From Brevundimonas sp. 357 (lineage in GTDB: Bacteria > Pseudomonadota > Alphaproteobacteria > Caulobacterales > Caulobacteraceae): a stretch of DNA of 64,000 nucleotides. Each line of letters begins with the position of its first letter. Position 1 is the first letter of the stretch. Under the pieces are notes generated by a model. It saw nothing but the letters and a program-made list of their open reading frames with translations. It was not told the origin of the DNA and did not search any database. Location: contig NZ_RHWX01000009.1 in NCBI RefSeq assembly GCF_003938605.1, forward strand, positions 62,001-126,000. Direction: 5' to 3'. Below, in pieces: positions 9,986-19,649 of the stretch. The position numbers and the translations under genes were made by a program.

Positions 9986-10012
9986 CAAAGTTCGTTGCCA
10001 AACGAAACTTTG
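9986..10012. promoter_or_regulatory. Imperfect palindrome upstream of the VOC gene (possible operator)
   Basis: CAAAGTTCGTT (9986-9996) and AACGAAACTTTG (10001-10012) form an eleven-base-pair dyad around GCCA with one bulged A. It is AT-rich against a GC-rich background and lies 56 bases upstream of the VOC gene, with no T-run, so a protein-binding operator seems more likely than a terminator. No regulator gene is adjacent. Confidence 0.45.
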
Positions 10013-10067
10013 TCGGCTTAGCTTGCCGCGCCCGGCGCGATGATCGGGCGGATCTGGGAGGATCACC

Positions 10068-10454
10068 ATGTTTACGCACGTCACTGTCGGGGCCAACGAC
10101 CTCGAAGCCTCGCACAAATTCTATGACGCCGTTCTGGGGGCTCTGGGCCACCAGCCGGGCACGCCCAGCGACGCGCCCATGCCGGGCGTCTGGTACATGA
10201 CCCCGCGCGGCATGCTGGGGGTGGTCAAGCCGCGCGACGGCCAGGCGGCGAGCCACGCCAACGGCGGCACCATCGGCTTTTTCGCCAGCAGCCCCGAGGC
10301 GGTCGTCGCCTTCTCCGAAGCCGGTGTTGCGGCGGGCGGCACGGCGATCGAGGATCCTGCCGGGCCGCGCAACACGCCTTTCGGCGCGATGCACCTGGCC
10401 TATCTGCGCGATCCGTCGGGCAACAAGATCTGCGCCGTGCACCGGCCGGGCTGA
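10068..10454 (+). CDS. VOC-family (glyoxalase/bleomycin-resistance fold) protein
   Basis: 128 residues forming one vicinal-oxygen-chelate domain. The N-terminal half begins MFTHVTVGANDLEASHKFYDAVLGALGH, with the conserved histidine and the D-x-x-x-S-x-x-F-Y-x-x-V-L-G pattern, and the C-terminal half ends AMHLAYLRDPSGNKICAVHRP, with the D-P-S-G-N turn. GGAGG precedes the ATG closely. Substrate is not predictable. Its place between frmA/gfa and fghA suggests a role with glutathione adducts or aldehydes, but the 92-base gap before it contains a separate palindrome and may start a new transcript. Confidence 0.88.
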   Translation: MFTHVTVGANDLEASHKFYDAVLGALGHQPGTPSDAPMPGVWYMTPRGMLGVVKPRDGQAASHANGGTIGFFASSPEAVVAFSEAGVAAGGTAIEDPAGPRNTPFGAMHLAYLRDPSGNKICAVHRPG

Positions 10455-10465
10455 GGATTGAGGTG

Positions 10466-11017
10466 ATGAAGATGAAGGCGGCGACTGCGTCGATCATGGC
10501 CGTTCTGGCCGTCACGGCGCTCGCCGCCTGCACGCCGGGCGGGGCGGATGCGCCCGTTGCGGCGCCGGCGGAGGCCTGGGTCCAGAAGAAGGTGGTGCTC
10601 TACCTGCCTGACCAGGTCATGAAACAGAGGGTCGAGGTCGCCGACCTGTCTCCCTATCTGAAGGCCGTCGATGAGGCTGTGGCCGCTGCAGCAAAGGCGC
10701 AGTCCTCGCAGCCCGGCGCCTCGGGCATGCTGTTGCTGATGGTCAAGCCGGGCGAACGATCCAGGGCTTTCGTCGTCACCGGAGAGCCGGCGATGAAGCC
10801 GGAGGCGGTCGAGGCCATCGTCGCCGCCGCCGGGGCGGTTCCGGCGCCGTCGGTGCGCGAGGCGCCGATCCTGGTCGGCCTGCAGTTCGACGCCTGGGGC
10901 GGCGGCGCGCAGCCCGAGGGGGCGGTCGCTCCGATCCCGCGCGACTGGTACGCGCATTTTTCCAAGGATGGCGGCGTCCTCGATGACGCCTTCATGGCCA
11001 GGGTCTGGCCGGACTGA
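10466..11017 (+). CDS. Putative lipoprotein of unknown function
   Basis: About 183 residues with an N-terminal lipoprotein signal: a short basic start, hydrophobic IMAVLAVTALAAC and the lipobox LAAC, then a flexible GGADAPVAAPAEA linker. The mature part (VVLYLPDQVMKQRVEV onward) has no family I recognise. ATGs at 10466 and 10472 are both possible; GAGG precedes the second at eight bases. Only 11 bases separate it from the VOC gene and 19 from fghA, so it is likely co-transcribed with both. Predicted location is the periplasmic face of a membrane. Confidence 0.75.
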   Translation: MKMKAATASIMAVLAVTALAACTPGGADAPVAAPAEAWVQKKVVLYLPDQVMKQRVEVADLSPYLKAVDEAVAAAAKAQSSQPGASGMLLLMVKPGERSRAFVVTGEPAMKPEAVEAIVAAAGAVPAPSVREAPILVGLQFDAWGGGAQPEGAVAPIPRDWYAHFSKDGGVLDDAFMARVWPD

Positions 11018-11036
11018 TCTTCAGGAGTTCGAGTTG

Positions 11037-11870
11037 ATGGAAACGGTCAAGAGCCACGTCGTCCACGGCGGGACGTTGCGCTATCTGAAGCACGACAGCG
11101 CGACGACGGGCACGCCCATGACGCTGTCGGTCTTTGTTCCGGCGGGGGAAGGCCCGTTCCCGGTCCTGATCTGGCTGTCGGGCCTGACCTGCACCGAGGA
11201 CAACTTCACCACCAAGGCCGGAGCCTATAAGGCCGCCGCCGAACACGGCGTCATCATCGTCGCGCCGGACACCTCGCCGCGCGGCGAAGGCGTGGCGGAC
11301 GATCCGGCCTATGATCTGGGGCAGGGCGCGGGCTTCTATGTCGATGCGACGCAAGGCCCGTGGGCGCCGCATTTCCGCATGGAGAGCTATGTCGCGGGCG
11401 AGCTGATCGATCTGATCGACAATGCGTTCCCGACGGCGAAGACGCGCTCGATCTTCGGTCATTCGATGGGCGGGCATGGGGCGCTGACGCTGGCGCTGCG
11501 TCATCCCGAACTGTTCAAGTCGGTGTCGGCCTTTGCGCCGATTTCCTCGCCGACGCGCTGCCCCTGGGGCGAGAAGGCTTTCAGCGCCTATCTGGGCGAG
11601 GACCGGGCGGAGTGGGCGAAACACGACGCGGCCCTGCTGATCGAGGGCGGGGCGGCGAAAGGCGTTTTCGACGAGATTCTGGTGGATCAGGGCGACGCGG
11701 ATTCCTTCCTGGCCGATCAGCTGAAGCCGGAGCTGCTGAAGGCGGCGGCGCAAAAGGCCGGACAGGGGCTGACCCTGCGCATGCAGCCGGGCTATGACCA
11801 TTCCTACTTCTTCATGGCCAGCTTCGTGGACGATCATGTGGCCTTCCACGCCAAGCGGCTGAAAGCCTGA
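11037..11870 (+). CDS. fghA: S-formylglutathione hydrolase
   Basis: 277 residues from the ATG at 11037, preceded by CAGGAG. It hydrolyses S-formylglutathione to formate and glutathione, completing the pathway started by FrmA. This esterase-D family alpha/beta hydrolase shows WLSGLTCTEDNF near the N-terminus (oxyanion region), the nucleophile elbow GHSMGGHGAL, FAPISSPTRCPWGEKAF, the acid in LVDQGDADSFL and the catalytic histidine in GYDHSYFF. An earlier in-frame ATG at 10968 would sit inside the lipoprotein gene and is rejected. It is followed immediately by a small hypothetical gene. Confidence 0.97.
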   Translation: METVKSHVVHGGTLRYLKHDSATTGTPMTLSVFVPAGEGPFPVLIWLSGLTCTEDNFTTKAGAYKAAAEHGVIIVAPDTSPRGEGVADDPAYDLGQGAGFYVDATQGPWAPHFRMESYVAGELIDLIDNAFPTAKTRSIFGHSMGGHGALTLALRHPELFKSVSAFAPISSPTRCPWGEKAFSAYLGEDRAEWAKHDAALLIEGGAAKGVFDEILVDQGDADSFLADQLKPELLKAAAQKAGQGLTLRMQPGYDHSYFFMASFVDDHVAFHAKRLKA

Positions 11871-11875
11871 GTGTG

Positions 11876-12103
11876 ATGACCGACGCCGCCCCCGATTTCG
11901 ACGCCATGTTCGCCGACCTGTGCAACCAGGTCGGCTTCTGCCTGCATGAAAAGGGGCAGAAGAAGGTGATCGACGCACTGCCCAAGGGCTTGGACGCCGC
12001 CATGCGCGCCGTCTTCGCCGCCGAGGGCGTGGACGAGCCGAACGCGCCGGGCGATCTGAAGCGCGCCGTGCGCGACTGCATCAAGGCGCACGTTCAGCGG
12101 TGA
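11876..12103 (+). CDS. Small conserved-looking hypothetical protein
   Basis: 75 residues from the ATG at 11876; an overlapping GTG at 11873 is also possible. It begins MTDAAPDFDAMFADLCNQVGFCLHEKGQ, is soluble with helical propensity, and has two cysteines in the first third. The start lies five bases after the fghA stop, so it is probably the last gene of that operon. A GC-rich stem (12114-12122 with 12131-12139) follows it. Function not recognised. Confidence 0.6.
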   Translation: MTDAAPDFDAMFADLCNQVGFCLHEKGQKKVIDALPKGLDAAMRAVFAAEGVDEPNAPGDLKRAVRDCIKAHVQR

Positions 12104-12230
12104 CGGGCCTGAGGCGCCGCCGCTCGCAGGCGGCGGCGCGTAAAGGAAACATCAGCCGCATGACGATCATGGCTTGCGGGCTTTCGCCGCTCGGATAGCA
12201 TCCCGGCCCATCGCTTTTGGGAGGAAGCTC

Positions 12231-14054
12231 ATGATGGATCGCCGCCGCCTGCTGATGTCGGTCGCCGCGGGGGGAGCGCTGGCCGCTGTCGGCCCGGTTC
12301 GCGCCCTCGCCCACGGCGCTGTGGCGCAGACCGCCTCGGCCGACTTCAACGCCCTGATGAACCGGATCGCGCAGGAGATGCTCCTGACGGACCCGGAATC
12401 CCTGACCATGCTGGGCATGGACCGGGGCGAACACGCCGACGCCCGCTTCAAGCTGAGCGACCGCAGCCAGGCCAAGGTCGAGGCTGACAAGGTCAAGTTC
12501 GTCGCGGCCATGAAGGACATGGCGGCCATCGACCGCAACGCCCTGCCGTCCAAGGAGCAAATCTATCACGACTCCCTGACCTTCTTCGGCGAGACGGTGA
12601 AGGAGGGCTACGCCTTCCCCTACGGCGGCGGGATGTTCCCTTCGCCCTATACGGTCAGCCAGCTGGGCGGCTCCTATCAGCAGATCCCGGACTTCCTCGA
12701 CAGCCAGCATCGCATCGAGGCGGCGGACGACGCCGAGGCCTATCTGTCGCGCCTGTCGGACTTCGCCCGCAGTCTGGACGACGAACGCGAGCGGATGCGG
12801 ATCGACTACGCCGCCGGGGCCGTGCCGCCGGATTTCGTCATCGACCGCACCCTGACGCAGATGGGCGCCATCACCGGCACGGCCGTGGCCGACTCGGTCA
12901 TGAGCCAGTCGATCGCCCGCCGCACGGCCGAGAAGAACATCCCCGGCGACTGGGCCGCGCGGGCTCAGACGATCCTGACGCGAGAGGTCTATCCGGCCAT
13001 CCAGCGCCAGGCCGACGCCCTGAAGGCGGTGCGCGCGGGCGCGACGCACGACGGCGGCGTGTGGCGTCTGCCCGACGGCGAGGCCTACTATCGCTATGGG
13101 CTGAAGAACTACACCACTTCTTCGATGACGCCGGACGAGGTGCATCAGATGGGGCTGGATCAGGTGGCCGAAATCTCGGCCCGCGCCGACGGCCTGCTGA
13201 AGGCGCAGGGGTTGACGCAAGGCGCGGTCGGCCAGCGCATCGCCGCCCTCGGCAAGGATCCGCGCTTCGTCTATCCGAACACGGACGAGGCCAAGGAAGA
13301 GCTGCTGAAGGAGCTGAACGTCCAGATGGCGGCCATGCAGGCCCGCATGCCGGACTATTTCGGCCGCCTGCCCAAGTCGCCCTGCGACATCCGTCGCGTG
13401 CCCAAGGCCACTGAGGCCGGCGCGCCGGGCGGCTACTACATGGCGCCGGCCCTGGATGGGTCGCGTCCGGGCGCCTACTACATCAATCTGCGCGACACGG
13501 CGGAGTGGCCCAAATGGACCCTGCCGACCCTGACCTATCACGAGGCCGTGCCGGGCCATCACTTCCAGATCGCCCTGCAGATGGAGCAGCCGGATACCCC
13601 GCTGCTGATGAAGGTCATGGGCTTCTCGGCCTATTCCGAGGGCTGGGGCCTGTATTCGGAGCAGTTGGCGGACGAGATCGGCGCCTATGAGAATGATCCC
13701 TTCGGTCAGATCGGCTACCTGCAGTCGCTGATGTTCCGCGCCGCGCGTCTGGTCGTGGACTCGGGTCTGCACCACAAGCGCTGGAGCCGCGAACAGGGCA
13801 TCCGCTACATGGTCGATACGCTGGGCGATCAGGAATCCAGCATCGCCACCGAGGTCGAGCGCTACTGCGTCTGGCCGGGCCAGGCCTCCAGCTACAAGGT
13901 CGGCCACACCACCTGGGTGCGCCTGCGTGAAGACGCCAAGAAGCGTCTGGGATCGCGTTTCGACATCAAGGGCTTCCATGACACCGGCCTGAGCCTGGGC
14001 GGGGTGCCGCTGACGGTTCTGGAGCGGACCATGAACGCCTGGACCCCGGCCTGA
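12231..14054 (+). CDS. DUF885 family exported protein (first of tandem pair)
   Basis: 607 residues from the ATG at 12231, preceded by GGGAGGAAG. The N-terminus MMDRRRLLMSVAAGGALAAV resembles a Tat or Sec signal (arginine cluster, hydrophobic core, Ala-rich end), so export is likely. The DUF885 core contains TYHEAVPGHHFQIALQ, an H-E-x(4)-H-H motif that looks like a zinc-peptidase-type metal site, and GWGLYSEQLADE with a candidate third ligand. Relatives are annotated as peptidase-like, though enzymatic activity is poorly established. A closely related copy follows at 14147. Which metal or substrate is used is unknown. Confidence 0.9.
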   Translation: MMDRRRLLMSVAAGGALAAVGPVRALAHGAVAQTASADFNALMNRIAQEMLLTDPESLTMLGMDRGEHADARFKLSDRSQAKVEADKVKFVAAMKDMAAIDRNALPSKEQIYHDSLTFFGETVKEGYAFPYGGGMFPSPYTVSQLGGSYQQIPDFLDSQHRIEAADDAEAYLSRLSDFARSLDDERERMRIDYAAGAVPPDFVIDRTLTQMGAITGTAVADSVMSQSIARRTAEKNIPGDWAARAQTILTREVYPAIQRQADALKAVRAGATHDGGVWRLPDGEAYYRYGLKNYTTSSMTPDEVHQMGLDQVAEISARADGLLKAQGLTQGAVGQRIAALGKDPRFVYPNTDEAKEELLKELNVQMAAMQARMPDYFGRLPKSPCDIRRVPKATEAGAPGGYYMAPALDGSRPGAYYINLRDTAEWPKWTLPTLTYHEAVPGHHFQIALQMEQPDTPLLMKVMGFSAYSEGWGLYSEQLADEIGAYENDPFGQIGYLQSLMFRAARLVVDSGLHHKRWSREQGIRYMVDTLGDQESSIATEVERYCVWPGQASSYKVGHTTWVRLREDAKKRLGSRFDIKGFHDTGLSLGGVPLTVLERTMNAWTPA

Positions 14055-14146
14055 CGGCTGGACCTCTTACGGGCGCGCCGGTCCGTCATTTCAGTAAGCT
14101 TTGGGATCGGCGTCCGGCGCGGCGCGGCCCTTGGGGGAGTAACCGA

Positions 14147-15943
14147 ATGATCGACCGCCGCCGCCTTCTTCTGACCGCCGCCGCGACAGCCGTCGCCGCG
14201 CCTTCGCTGGCGCAAGCCGCCGCGGCCGTGTCGGACGCCGATGCGCGTCTGAACGCCCTGCTGGACGGCTGGTTCGAGGCTGACATCGACGAGTCGCCCG
14301 AGCGCGCCACCAACCTGGGTCTGGACAAGGGCGCCCGCGCGGGCCTGTCGTCCAAGCTGAGCGAAGCCGGGCCGGACGCCATCCGCAAGGATCGCGACAA
14401 GGCGGTCAGCCGCTGGGCCGAGCTGCGCGCCTTCGATCAGGCGGGCCTGTCCGAGGCCGGGGCGCTGAACTACGCCATCGCCGCCTTCGGGCGTCAGACC
14501 TCGGCCGAGACGGCGCGCTTCGACTACGGCGCCGGGCCGGGCCGCCCCTCTCCCTATGTCGTGACCCAGCTGTCGGGCGGCTATTTCTCCATGCCGGACT
14601 TCATGGATAACCAGCACCGCATCGAGGATGCGGCGGGCGCCGACGCCTTCCTGTCGCGCCTGGACGCCTTCGCCGGCGTGCTGGACGGCGAGACGGCCAA
14701 GATCCGCGAGGACGCCGGGCTGGGCGTCATTCCGCCAGACTTCATCATCGACCGGATGCTGCCGCAGATCCGCACCCTGCGCGATACGTCGGCCGCCGAC
14801 ATGTCCATGATCAAGTCGCTGGCCCGCAAGGCCGGGGCGCTGAATCTGTCGGGCTATGACGCGCGCGCCGTCGCCCTGGTCGATCAGAAGATCAAGCCCG
14901 CCCTGGCCCGCCAGATCGAGGCGCTGGAGAAGATCCGTCCCGACGCCGTGCACGATGCGGGCGTGTGGCGCCTGCCGGACGGCGAGGCCTTCTACGCCGC
15001 CGGGCTGAAGTCGAACACGACGACCACGCTCTCGGCCAAGGAAATCCACGCCATGGGCCGCGAGCAGGTGGCCGAGATCACCGCCGAGATCGACGGCATC
15101 CTGAAGTCGCAGGGCATGACCCGGGGCACGGTCGGCGAGCGGGTTCAGGCGCTGAACAAGGATCCGGCCCAGCTGTTCCCCAACACCGACGCGGGCAAGG
15201 AAGAGCTGCTGAAGTGGCTGAACGAACAGGTCGCGGCGCTGGAGCCGAAACTGCCCGCCGTCTTCGGCCGCCTGCCCAAGACCCACGTCGAGGTGCGTCG
15301 CGTGCCGGTGTCGATCCAGTCGGGCGCGCCGGGCGGATACTATCAGGGGCCGCCGCTGGATGGCTCGCGTCCGGGCGCCTACTACATCAACCTGCGTGAC
15401 AGCGGGAACTGGCCGAAGTTCGCCCTGCCGACCCTGACCTATCACGAGGCCTCGCCGGGCCACCATCTGCAGGTCGCCCTGCAGCGCGAGTCGGGCGAGC
15501 TGCCGCAATGGCGCCGCGCGGGCGGCTTCTCGGCCTACAATGAAGGCTGGGCGCTGTACGCCGAGGCGGTCGCGGCGGACGATCTGGACGCCTACGCCAC
15601 CGATCCGCTGGGCCGGGTGGGTTTCCTGATGTCCTATCTGTTCCGGGCCGTGCGCCTGGTGGTCGACACCGGCATCCACTCCGAACGCTGGAGCCGCGAG
15701 CAGGCGGTCGACTATATGGCGGCCTCAGGCGCCAAGCCGCTGGACGCCTCGAACAGCGAGATCAACCGCTATTCGGTCTGGCCGGGCCAGGCCTGTTCCT
15801 ACAAGGTCGGCCACACGGTGATCGCGCGCCTGCGCAAGGAGGCGGAAGCCAAGCCCGGCTTCGACCTGCGCGCCTTCCACGACAAGGTGCTGGGCAGCGG
15901 CTCCCTGCCGCTGGCGGTGCTGGAAGGGCGGATGCGCGCCTGA
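14147..15943 (+). CDS. DUF885 family exported protein (second of tandem pair)
   Basis: 598 residues. It begins [24 protein letters not shown], again an RR-containing signal-like segment with an Ala-rich cleavage region. The core repeats the first copy almost block by block: [63 protein letters not shown], and [17 protein letters not shown]. The ATG follows GGGGGAGTAACCGA at a good distance. The 92-base gap after the first copy and strong similarity indicate an old tandem duplication. A rho-independent terminator follows, so the pair probably ends one transcript. Confidence 0.9.
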   Translation: MIDRRRLLLTAAATAVAAPSLAQAAAAVSDADARLNALLDGWFEADIDESPERATNLGLDKGARAGLSSKLSEAGPDAIRKDRDKAVSRWAELRAFDQAGLSEAGALNYAIAAFGRQTSAETARFDYGAGPGRPSPYVVTQLSGGYFSMPDFMDNQHRIEDAAGADAFLSRLDAFAGVLDGETAKIREDAGLGVIPPDFIIDRMLPQIRTLRDTSAADMSMIKSLARKAGALNLSGYDARAVALVDQKIKPALARQIEALEKIRPDAVHDAGVWRLPDGEAFYAAGLKSNTTTTLSAKEIHAMGREQVAEITAEIDGILKSQGMTRGTVGERVQALNKDPAQLFPNTDAGKEELLKWLNEQVAALEPKLPAVFGRLPKTHVEVRRVPVSIQSGAPGGYYQGPPLDGSRPGAYYINLRDSGNWPKFALPTLTYHEASPGHHLQVALQRESGELPQWRRAGGFSAYNEGWALYAEAVAADDLDAYATDPLGRVGFLMSYLFRAVRLVVDTGIHSERWSREQAVDYMAASGAKPLDASNSEINRYSVWPGQACSYKVGHTVIARLRKEAEAKPGFDLRAFHDKVLGSGSLPLAVLEGRMRA

Positions 15944-15969
15944 GGCGTGATTGAAGCCTGAAACGAATG

Positions 15970-16002
15970 ACGGCCCGGACGTTCCGCGTCCGGGCCGTTT
16001 TC
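15970..16002 (+). terminator. Rho-independent terminator after the DUF885 pair
   Basis: ACGGCCCGGAC (15970-15980) pairs perfectly with GTCCGGGCCGT (15988-15998) around a seven-base loop and runs into TTTTC. It lies between convergent genes and can also serve the minus-strand gene weakly. Confidence 0.9.
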
Positions 16003-16023
16003 ACGTCTGGCGTCGAGCCGTCG

Positions 16024-17157
16024 TCAGGTCGCCGCGCGCCAGGTGGTCGGCCACAGATCCTGCGGAATGGCGGTGCAGCCGGGCATGTTTTTCTCGTTCA
16101 GCAGGGCGAAGCGTTCGCCGGTCCAGGCCCAGGTGCCCATGCGGCCGCAGTCGCCGATGCCGCGTCCCCGACCGAAGGCGAACAGGGTGCGGGTCTTGGG
16201 GTTGTAGCGGCTGTTGACCAGGGTTTCTTCGCTGCCGGTCGCCGTGGAGAAGCTGACCAGCTGGGGCGAGGTTCGGTCAGCCGAGGTGATGAAATAGACC
16301 TGGTTGAAGTTGTAGGCGCCTTCGCCGCAGGGCACGGCCCACAGCAGTTTGTCGTCCGCCAGACGGAAGACCTCGACGTCCGGTTCGAACCGCTCGCCCT
16401 TGCGGGTTTCGGCCAGGCATTCCTTTACCTTGGGGTGCGCCAGCAGCGCCGGCGACAGGTCGTCCTGCACCAGGCCGTTCTGCGGCGCGGCGGCGGCGAT
16501 CGTCACGCGCGGGGCGGCCGGCGCGGCGGGGACGGTGGAGGCCGGACGGTCGCCGCGACGGATCAGGGCGGTGGTCGTGCCCAGCCGTCCCTGACGCTCG
16601 TCGATCCACAGGAAGGCGGCGGCGGCCCCGCCCAGGCTGACCTTCATCTGCTTGTCGCCGCGCCTTAACGCCATGAAGGAGCCGTTGCCGAGGCCCTGCA
16701 TCAGCTGGGCTGAGGGCGTCCTGAAGGCGATGACGTCGCCTTCCTCGTCCATCTTGGTGTTCTGACCCGCATGGCGCCGGCCGTCGATCTCGGCGTAGAC
16801 GTCGCCTTCGCCGTCCTCCAGGCCCCAGCCGCCCATATGAACCACGGGCCGGGCGTCCGGTCCGGGGGCGAGCGAGACGAGGACGAAGCCCATCTGGTTC
16901 TCGCCTGAGCCGAAGGCGACGCAGTGGTTGGTGTTGTCGCAGGTGGCGGTCCAGTCTCGGAACTCGCGCGTCACGCTGGGCGGATTGGCGGCGGCGGCCT
17001 GGACAGCGGGGGCGGCGGCCGCTTCTGCAGGGGCCGGCGCAGCCGGGGTTTCGGGCGTGGCGGCGGCCTCACGTCCCTTGCAGGCGATCAGCGTCAGGGG
17101 GAGGAGGGCGACAGAGGCGGCGAACCGCAGGCGGCGAAGCGTCATCAGGCGTTCCAT
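16024..17157 (-). CDS. DUF1176 domain lipoprotein
   Basis: About 377 residues from the ATG at 17157 (a further ATG at 17145 is possible). The signal LRFAASVALLPLTLIAC ends in a lipobox (LIAC), then an Ala/Pro-rich linker of about 40 residues. The start of the DUF1176 domain reads REFRDWTATCDNTNHCVAFG, its usual signature, with paired cysteines, and the end contains GIGDCGRMGTWAWTGERFALL. The role of DUF1176 is unknown; proteins of this type are placed at the cell envelope. It is convergent with the DUF885 genes and divergent from icd. Confidence 0.9.
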   Translation of the reverse strand: MERLMTLRRLRFAASVALLPLTLIACKGREAAATPETPAAPAPAEAAAAPAVQAAAANPPSVTREFRDWTATCDNTNHCVAFGSGENQMGFVLVSLAPGPDARPVVHMGGWGLEDGEGDVYAEIDGRRHAGQNTKMDEEGDVIAFRTPSAQLMQGLGNGSFMALRRGDKQMKVSLGGAAAAFLWIDERQGRLGTTTALIRRGDRPASTVPAAPAAPRVTIAAAAPQNGLVQDDLSPALLAHPKVKECLAETRKGERFEPDVEVFRLADDKLLWAVPCGEGAYNFNQVYFITSADRTSPQLVSFSTATGSEETLVNSRYNPKTRTLFAFGRGRGIGDCGRMGTWAWTGERFALLNEKNMPGCTAIPQDLWPTTWRAAT

Positions 17158-17339
17158 GCGTTCTTGATCGACTGGCGACGCCAAGCGTAGCCATGAAAAA
17201 GCCTAGCGGCCAAGCCGCCGTTTCGTTCCGGCGGCTTCGTTCCCGCCGTGCGGCTTTCGTCCCCTTTGCGCCCGCGCGCCGGGGTCGCTATATCCCCTGC
17301 ACCGAATTCCTTCCCTGATTGAGAGACAGAGGCGTAAGC

Positions 17340-18560
17340 ATGGCCAAGATCAAGGTCGCCAATCCCATCGTGGACATCGACGGCGACGAAATGACCCGGA
17401 TCATCTGGCAGATGATCAAGGACAAGCTGGTCTTCCCGTACCTGGACCTCGAACTCGACTATTACGACCTCGGCATGGAAAGCCGTGACGCCACCGATGA
17501 TCAGATCACGATCGACGCGGCCCACGCCATCCAGAAGCACGGCGTCGGCGTGAAGTGCGCCACCATCACCCCGGACGAGGCGCGCGTCGCCGAATTCGGC
17601 CTGAAGAAGATGTGGAAGTCGCCGAACGGCACCATCCGCAACATCCTGGGCGGCGTGGTCTTCCGCGAGCCGATCATCTGCAAGAACGTCCCGCGCCTGG
17701 TGCCGGGCTGGACGCAGCCGATCGTCGTCGGCCGCCACGCCTTCGGCGACCAGTACAAGGCCACCGACTTCCTGATGCCGGGACCGGGCGTGCTGACCAT
17801 CAAGTTCGTCGGCGACGACGGCGAGGTCATCGAGCACGAGGTCTATAAGTCGCCGGGCGCCGGCGTGGCCATGGGCATGTACAACCTGGACGCCTCGATC
17901 CGCGAGTTCGCCCACGCTTCGTTCGCCTATGGCCTGCAGCGCAACTACCCGGTCTATCTGTCGACCAAGAACACCATCCTGAAAGCCTACGACGGCCGCT
18001 TCAAGGACATCTTCCAGGAAGTCTTCGACGCCGACTACGCCGAGGAATTCAAGAAGCGCGGCCTGACCTATGAACACCGCCTGATCGACGACATGGTCGC
18101 GGCCGCAATCAAGTGGTCGGGCGGCTTCGTTTGGGCGTGCAAGAACTACGACGGCGACGTGCAGTCGGACATCGTGGCGCAGGGCTTCGGCTCGCTGGGC
18201 CTGATGACCTCGGTGCTGATGACGCCGGACGGCAAGGTCATGGAGACTGAGGCTGCCCACGGCACCGTGACCCGCCACTATCGCCAGCATCAGAAGGGCG
18301 AGGCCACCTCGACCAACTCGATCGCCTCGATCTTCGCCTGGACCCGCGGCTTCAAGCACCGCGCCAAGCTGGACGGCAACGCCGAGCTGGCCGAGTTCGC
18401 CGATACGCTGGAGCGCGTGGTTGTCGAGACCGTCGAGTCGGGCTTCATGACCAAGGATCTGGCCCTGCTGGTCGGCGATCAGCAGTCCTGGCTGACGACC
18501 GAAGGCTTCCTGGACAAGGTGTCCGAGAACCTGAAGAAGGCCCTGCCGGGCATCGGCTGA
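17340..18560 (+). CDS. icd: NADP-dependent isocitrate dehydrogenase
   Basis: 406 residues from the ATG at 17340 ([20 protein letters not shown]). It catalyses oxidative decarboxylation of isocitrate to 2-oxoglutarate in the TCA cycle. It belongs to the homodimeric, eukaryote-like type II IDH common in alphaproteobacteria rather than the E. coli type: [44 protein letters not shown] and [17 protein letters not shown] are its landmarks. An earlier frame start at 17319 is unlikely. A strong terminator follows at 18584. The gene is a single transcription unit. Confidence 0.98.
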   Translation: MAKIKVANPIVDIDGDEMTRIIWQMIKDKLVFPYLDLELDYYDLGMESRDATDDQITIDAAHAIQKHGVGVKCATITPDEARVAEFGLKKMWKSPNGTIRNILGGVVFREPIICKNVPRLVPGWTQPIVVGRHAFGDQYKATDFLMPGPGVLTIKFVGDDGEVIEHEVYKSPGAGVAMGMYNLDASIREFAHASFAYGLQRNYPVYLSTKNTILKAYDGRFKDIFQEVFDADYAEEFKKRGLTYEHRLIDDMVAAAIKWSGGFVWACKNYDGDVQSDIVAQGFGSLGLMTSVLMTPDGKVMETEAAHGTVTRHYRQHQKGEATSTNSIASIFAWTRGFKHRAKLDGNAELAEFADTLERVVVETVESGFMTKDLALLVGDQQSWLTTEGFLDKVSENLKKALPGIG

Positions 18561-18583
18561 GCTTAGCTCAGAACGACATCAAG

Positions 18584-18613
18584 GCCCGCCGGAGCGATCC
18601 GGCGGGCTTTTTG
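18584..18613 (+). terminator. Rho-independent terminator after icd
   Basis: GCCCGCCGG (18584-18592), loop AGCGAT, CCGGCGGGC (18599-18607) then TTTTT. The loop AGCGAT and overall design are repeated in the rpsA terminator at 63161. Confidence 0.95.
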
Positions 18614-18635
18614 TTGGGCGTTATCCCCCACATTC

Positions 18636-18746
18636 GCCGTCATCCTCGGGCTTGACCCGAGGATCCAGGGGGGCGACGCGCTCGATCCTGCCCATGTCCC
18701 GCACGCGGATGGCTGGATCCTCGGGTCAAGCCCGAGGATGACGGCG
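18636..18746. repeat. Pair of REP-like palindromes in inverted orientation, family A
   Basis: CGCCGTCATCCTCGGGC...CCCGAGGATCCAG at 18636-18668 and its near-exact reverse complement at 18714-18746, with 45 bases between. Each half is itself a hairpin and the two together could form one long stem. The same two-part layout occurs at 23184-23295. Confidence 0.9.
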
Positions 18747-18876
18747 TGCGGGCAGGGGACGGAGCCGCGTGAAAACACGCATTGAACCCGCCGACGAACC
18801 ATGTCCCTAATAGTCTTGGGGATTTTGACGCTGTTTCGTCGTCGTCTCGTCGCGTTCGTAAGGCAGGGGAGGGCCG

Positions 18877-19428
18877 ATGAACCGCAAACTGATCATTCGT
18901 CTGGGATTGGCGGCCGTCGCTGTCTTTGTGGTCGCCTACGCCGCGTCGCCGCTGCTGGCGGCGCGCTCGTTGGTGCAGGCGGCGAAGGCCGGGGATGAAA
19001 AGGGGCTGGAGCGCCAGGTCGACTTTCCCGCCTTCCGCGCCAGTCTGAAGGACGAGCTGAACGCCCGCATGATGGCCGAGATGCGCAATGACCCGCGCAT
19101 GGCCGACAGCGGCCTGTCGGGGCTGGGGATGCTGCTGGCGCCCGCGATTGTCGGCGGGGCGGTGGACGCCTTCGTCACCCCGCAGGCGATCTCCATGATG
19201 GTGCAGGAGGGCCGCACGCCCAAGCCCGCCCTCTCGGTCGAAACGGAGCCGAAGGCGAAGAGCGACCATGACCGCGTGCGTCAGTCGTGGGGCTATCGCG
19301 ACCTGGACACCTTCGCCGTCACCCTGACCCGCGACGATCAGCCGGACGAGCAGGTGTCCCTGCTGATGAAGCGCCGCAATCTGTTCAGCTGGAAGCTGGC
19401 GGCGATCGACCTGGGGACGCCAGAGTAA
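18877..19428 (+). CDS. DUF2939 domain protein
   Basis: 183 residues. It opens with MNRKLIIRLGLAAVAVFVVAYAAS, one membrane segment or uncleaved signal (about residues 5-25), then SPLLAARSLVQAAKAGDEKGLERQVDFPAFRASLKDELNARM, the typical start of DUF2939, and ends with LLMKRRNLFSWKLAAIDL, also family-typical. The ATG follows GGGAGGGCCG. Function of the family is unknown; topology suggests anchoring in the inner membrane with a periplasmic domain. It is monocistronic between icd and the convergent alaS. Confidence 0.88.
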   Translation: MNRKLIIRLGLAAVAVFVVAYAASPLLAARSLVQAAKAGDEKGLERQVDFPAFRASLKDELNARMMAEMRNDPRMADSGLSGLGMLLAPAIVGGAVDAFVTPQAISMMVQEGRTPKPALSVETEPKAKSDHDRVRQSWGYRDLDTFAVTLTRDDQPDEQVSLLMKRRNLFSWKLAAIDLGTPE

Positions 19429-19591
19429 GCCATACTCCGCTCATCTCGGCGAAGGCCGGGATCCAGTGCTTTGGCTTCAAGCGCTTTGCTGAAATGGAAA
19501 GGACGCCGTGTGGCGCTCTTTCTGGTTCCCGGCCTCCGCCGGGATGAGCGGGGTTGGGGCAGCGCTCAACCCTCGATACGCGAGCGGCCTA

Positions 19592-19626
19592 AAGAAAAGG
19601 GCGGCGCATCCGATGCGCCGCCCTTT
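19592..19626 (-). terminator. Rho-independent terminator of alaS (bidirectional)
   Basis: AAAGGGCGGCGCATC (19596-19610) is complementary to GATGCGCCGCCCTTT (19612-19626). On the minus strand it lies just after the alaS stop and is followed by TTTTCTTT; on the plus strand it is followed by CCTGTTT. It can therefore stop both alaS and the DUF2939 transcript. Confidence 0.9.
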
Positions 19627-19649
19627 CCTGTTTCAGCCTGTCAGGGTGA

